NCBI RefSeq assembly: GCF_000281045.1
Contig: NW_008246088.1
Coordinates: 53,496 to 108,566, forward strand
From: Saprolegnia diclina VS20
Lineage: Eukaryota; Oomycota; Saprolegniomycetes; Saprolegniales; Saprolegniaceae
Reading direction: 5' to 3'
Length of the DNA: 55,071 bases
A program made the position numbers and the translations under genes. This document shows positions 52,466 through 55,071 of the stretch, one piece after another. Within the stretch, counting starts at the first letter, position 1; each line of letters starts with the position of its first letter. A model generated the notes under the pieces. It ran no database searches and was not told the origin of the DNA. It saw only the letters and a list, made by a program, of their open reading frames with translations.

Positions 52466-54342
52466 CTACTGCTTGGCCCGCACGATGTTGCGCGCGCGGC
52501 GTTCCTTCTCGAGCTTCTCCTGGAGGCTCAGTTCCTTCTTGAAAACTTTGAAGATCGCGTCCGCATCAACGTGGTTGTTGTTGCAGATTTGGATCCAGCG
52601 CGGGAGACCGAACCGACTCACTGTCCTGCCGTCGATCGCAGAGCCAATGTTGGTTGCGTACTTGGCAAACATCCCGCGCTTGATGCCTTTGAACCACGCT
52701 AGTACCTCGTCGTGACTCCAGTCCTTGAGCGCCGCCTACACACAACCCTAGCCCTACCCTAACCGCGTCGCCACGTACCTTGACCGGCGCCTCGGCGGGT
52801 GCAGGCGTGACATCGACGCGGTCTCGCTTGAGCTCGGGGTTTTCCGCCAGCATAAGGCTGGCATACTGCAGCGTATGCAGCGTGTGCTCCGTGTCTAGGC
52901 GAAGAGCATGTGCTTCAGATTTGTGGTGTTCGTTCAGCTAACCGGTTGCGATCGGCGAGATGGTTGCAATGACCGCCGCCCGCGCGTCCTTGGACCAGAG
53001 CGACTCTTTGAGAAGCCGCGTGAGCGTCGACGCGCGGTAGGGCACGTAGCCAGTGACGTCTTCGGCGCCCAGCGCCCGTACGCACTGCTTAAGCGCCATG
53101 TGGCTCGAGTTGATCTCGATGGTTTCCTTGCGCCGGTCGGCCGAGTGCGCAAACGAGTCTTCGTTGCGCTCACTAGTCACAGATCTGAGGCGCGAGCCAA
53201 AACTGCGACGCGATCACCTCCCAGCGAGGTCGAGGAGCACGAGCTGCCCACCACGGACGTCGCCCGACGCACTCCGCAGCGTCAAGAAGCACAAAAAGTG
53301 CGATCGCGACGAGACGCTGTTGACGGCCGTCTACGATTCCAGGCATGAGCAGGCGACCTCCGACTGCAGCAGCGGAACCTTCTCGGTCGCGCGCTGGGCG
53401 AGGGCACGCTCGACGGTCGCCAAGAGGTCGGCGGCCGACGTCGCTACATGCTCGCCAATGTTGAGGAGCTTGCTGCTGCCGCCTTCGTCGTCACACACGA
53501 GGACCCGCTGCCGCTTCTTGAGCAAATCTACATGGTCGAAGCCACACGATCACGACACGACGTCACGCCATGATGCGTACCGTAACACTTGGCGCCAGCG
53601 ATTTCTATCGCCGAGATCACCACGTTCCACGGGGCCTGCGGCGTCGCAAAGAGCAGGTCGGCAATGTGCTACGCCACTTGAGCTCTGCAACAGGATAATC
53701 GTCTTAACCGTCATACCTCTTGAAACCCCGTCATGGTATGCGTCTTGCCTGACCCTGTCTGGCCGTACCTAGTTGCCGTCGTGGACGAGATCACGCGTCC
53801 CATGAGGTGTACATCATGATGACAGCTTTGCCGCCGCCCATGGCATGGTCCACGAGCGGCGCGCCGACTCGGTCAAACACGTCGTCGGTTGATGTCTTTT
53901 CCGAAAAGACGTGGGAAAACGTGTGCGTGTGGCTCTCGATAAACTTGCGCTTCATGTCTGCGCACAATATATGGTCAATAATGTCAAGATTACGTGGACG
54001 CAGGACGCACCCGCGTACATTTGGCAGTCGTGGACGACGAGGCGGTGGTCGTCCAAGCACGTGACGACGTCGTACTCCTTCTTCTTGGGCTCGTGCTCCA
54101 AGATGGGCCGCTTCCGGACGTAGACTTGGATGCCATCCGGGACGTTCGAAGCGTCGTCCTCGTGTTGGTTGGAGCCCTTGAGGAGACCCACGCGCAGACG
54201 ATGGATCATGCTGCGAAAGTCGACGCCATGGACTTTGCGCGCCGTGCTAGTGCTATCCGATGAACCCGACTTCACGGCGATCACGGTCGTACCGCTTGTC
54301 CATCATCTCGCCCTTCTCGCGCCATTGCTTCTCCGGGACCAT
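52466..54342 (-). CDS. Kinesin (kinesin-13-like motor) with C-terminal SAM domain
   Basis: About ten short exons between 54342 and 52466, roughly 490 residues. The first exon is 54342-54293. The N-terminus (MVPEKQWREKGEMMDKR) leads into IQVYVRKRPILEHE. The P-loop GQTGSGKTHTM is completed over an intron near 53770. Switch I reads NSVSSRSH and switch II DLAGSE, also across introns, so ATPase residues are complete. VRALGAEDVTGYVPYRASTLTRLLKESL is the standard motor end. The last 75 residues form a SAM domain (WSHDEVLAWFKGI...IFKVFKKEL). The VRKRP start and short neckless layout favour kinesin-13-type microtubule depolymerases. The intron before the SAM exon carries telomere-like CCCTA repeats (52746-52760). 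Confidence 0.88.
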
Positions 54343-54478
54343 GGCCGCTCCAAGGCCACTCGCCGTCGATATTTATACTACCCCGTGGGTTACGTGCGTT
54401 GCAGATGTGCAAATTTGGGGACGAAAAGAATGCAATTTTTCGTGTTGGGGTGGTTAAAGGGCGTGATGCTCGATCGCC

Positions 54479-54829
54479 TTAGCCGATCCAGACTCTGGTG
54501 ATGACCTTGTTCTCGTCCAGCTTGATGTTGAGGCGGCCAAACACGAGGTCTTCCGTGAAGCCGCGGTTGCGCACAATCTAAGATGATGATAGAAACCCAA
54601 ACAAGATGGGATTTAGAGATTGTCGTACGCGCAATGGTTCATACGTGATGTCGGACTCGAGGATGGCGCCGGCGTCGCCAGCAGCTTCGTCCGCGGTCGT
54701 GTAGAGGTGCTTGCCGATCCAGGCTTCCGCGTTGGCGAGGGCCGCTTGGGCCGCCGAGTCGTCAAAGGCGCTCATCGCTGTCGCTTGCAGAGCCAGTGCC
54801 ACGGTGGCGAAGAGGGCAAACACGCGCAT
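54479..54829 (-). CDS. Secreted I78-family-like peptidase inhibitor
   Basis: Two exons, 54829-54629 and 54577-54479, with a 51-nt intron in phase 0, giving 99 residues. Residues 1-19 (MRVFALFATVALALQATAM) form a signal peptide. The mature part has AEAWIGKHL, then VRNRGFTEDLVFGRLNIKLDENKVITRVWIG. The RLN-x-x-x-D-x-x-x-x-I-x-x-V-x-x-G ending matches I78 inhibitors; potato-inhibitor-I proteins are somewhat similar. It would block host or self serine proteases outside the cell, a known strategy in oomycetes, though this protein's target is unknown. There are no Cys in the mature chain. A longer upstream frame to 55063 has no signal peptide logic and is rejected as the start. Confidence 0.75.
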
Positions 54830-55071
54830 GAGCAGAAATGGCCTGTCCCAAGCGCCTCTTCTGCACAATACATATCGAATCTTGGAGGTTTCCACGTGGC
54901 ACGTCGAGAACCAGATCGTCGTGCATGCGCCAAGCGTTATGATGGGTGCGAAGCGAAGGGGCCGATGATGATTCCCACAGAGAGCGGTCGATGGCTCTGT
55001 GGCCGTCTCATGCTCGTGTTCTAGCGAGCTCTGGGGCTCATCTCCCTGGTGGCGCTCTTGCACAAGGCGTC
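54830..55071. other. Upstream flank to window end
   Basis: About 240 nt before the inhibitor gene, reaching the window edge. No gene recognised; a pseudo-extension of the inhibitor frame crosses it. Confidence 0.4.

Noticed and set aside
54830..55063. N-terminal extension of the secreted inhibitor
   Set aside because: It would bury the signal peptide inside the chain; the ATG at 54829 explains secretion and family length.

Overview
The window reads as nuclear DNA of an oomycete, most likely of the Saprolegnia/Aphanomyces/Achlya type. The reasons are GC-rich, intron-sparse coding, very short GT-AG introns (about 34-56 nt), genes packed on both strands with tiny 3' gaps, and families typical of stramenopiles: vacuolar H+-pyrophosphatase, folate-biopterin transporter, HSF-type regulators, RIIa-type ciliary proteins, JmjC/zinc-finger proteins, and secreted protease inhibitors. 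There are no bacterial operons, ribosome binding sites, rRNAs or CRISPR arrays. Exon models were built by hand, joining reading frames across GT/AG sites whose phases agree and whose joined product matches a known family.

Layout. 1-9.5 kb: a FAM185A-like protein, a mitochondrial carrier, a frameshifted small secreted-protein copy, a divergent arsenate-reductase/ACR3 arsenite-permease pair, a secreted Thr/Pro-rich protein, an alpha/beta hydrolase and a TPR-like protein. 9.5-14 kb: a truncated SET-domain remnant carrying a duplicated intron, a six-exon D-amino-acid oxidase and an ankyrin protein. 14.8-18.4 kb: a PX / BAR-like / WW / auxilin-type J-domain fusion, facing a small FYVE-like protein. 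19-29 kb: a butyrobetaine-hydroxylase-like dioxygenase, an unidentified gene, a K+-independent-type V-PPase, a short/branched-chain acyl-CoA dehydrogenase and a tail-anchored E2 (UBE2J). 29.3-36 kb: a double-RIIa protein, the intact small secreted protein, ZC3H15, PPCDC, NUP88 and a small ORF. 36.4-44 kb: a JmjC/zinc-finger protein, an acidic membrane protein, VPS28 and a BAR-like protein. 44.4-55 kb: a MATE transporter, a deaminase-fold protein, an H1-like zinc protein, a short HSF, a folate-biopterin transporter, a kinesin with a C-terminal SAM domain and a secreted I78-type inhibitor.

Themes. Several genes serve endosome/vesicle traffic (PX-J fusion, FYVE-like protein, VPS28, BAR protein). 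Several act in mitochondrial amino-acid or fatty-acid metabolism (SLC25 carrier, acyl-CoA dehydrogenase, hydroxylase). Detoxification and secretion are represented by the arsenic pair, the MATE transporter and small secreted proteins. Noncoding DNA shows two recurrent motifs, TATCCGGA-like and CGAAGTTC-like, and frequent CCAAT boxes close to start codons. The most unusual items are the PX-WW-J fusion, the intact/frameshifted secreted-protein pair, the SET remnant with its intron duplication, and the recurrent promoter motifs.
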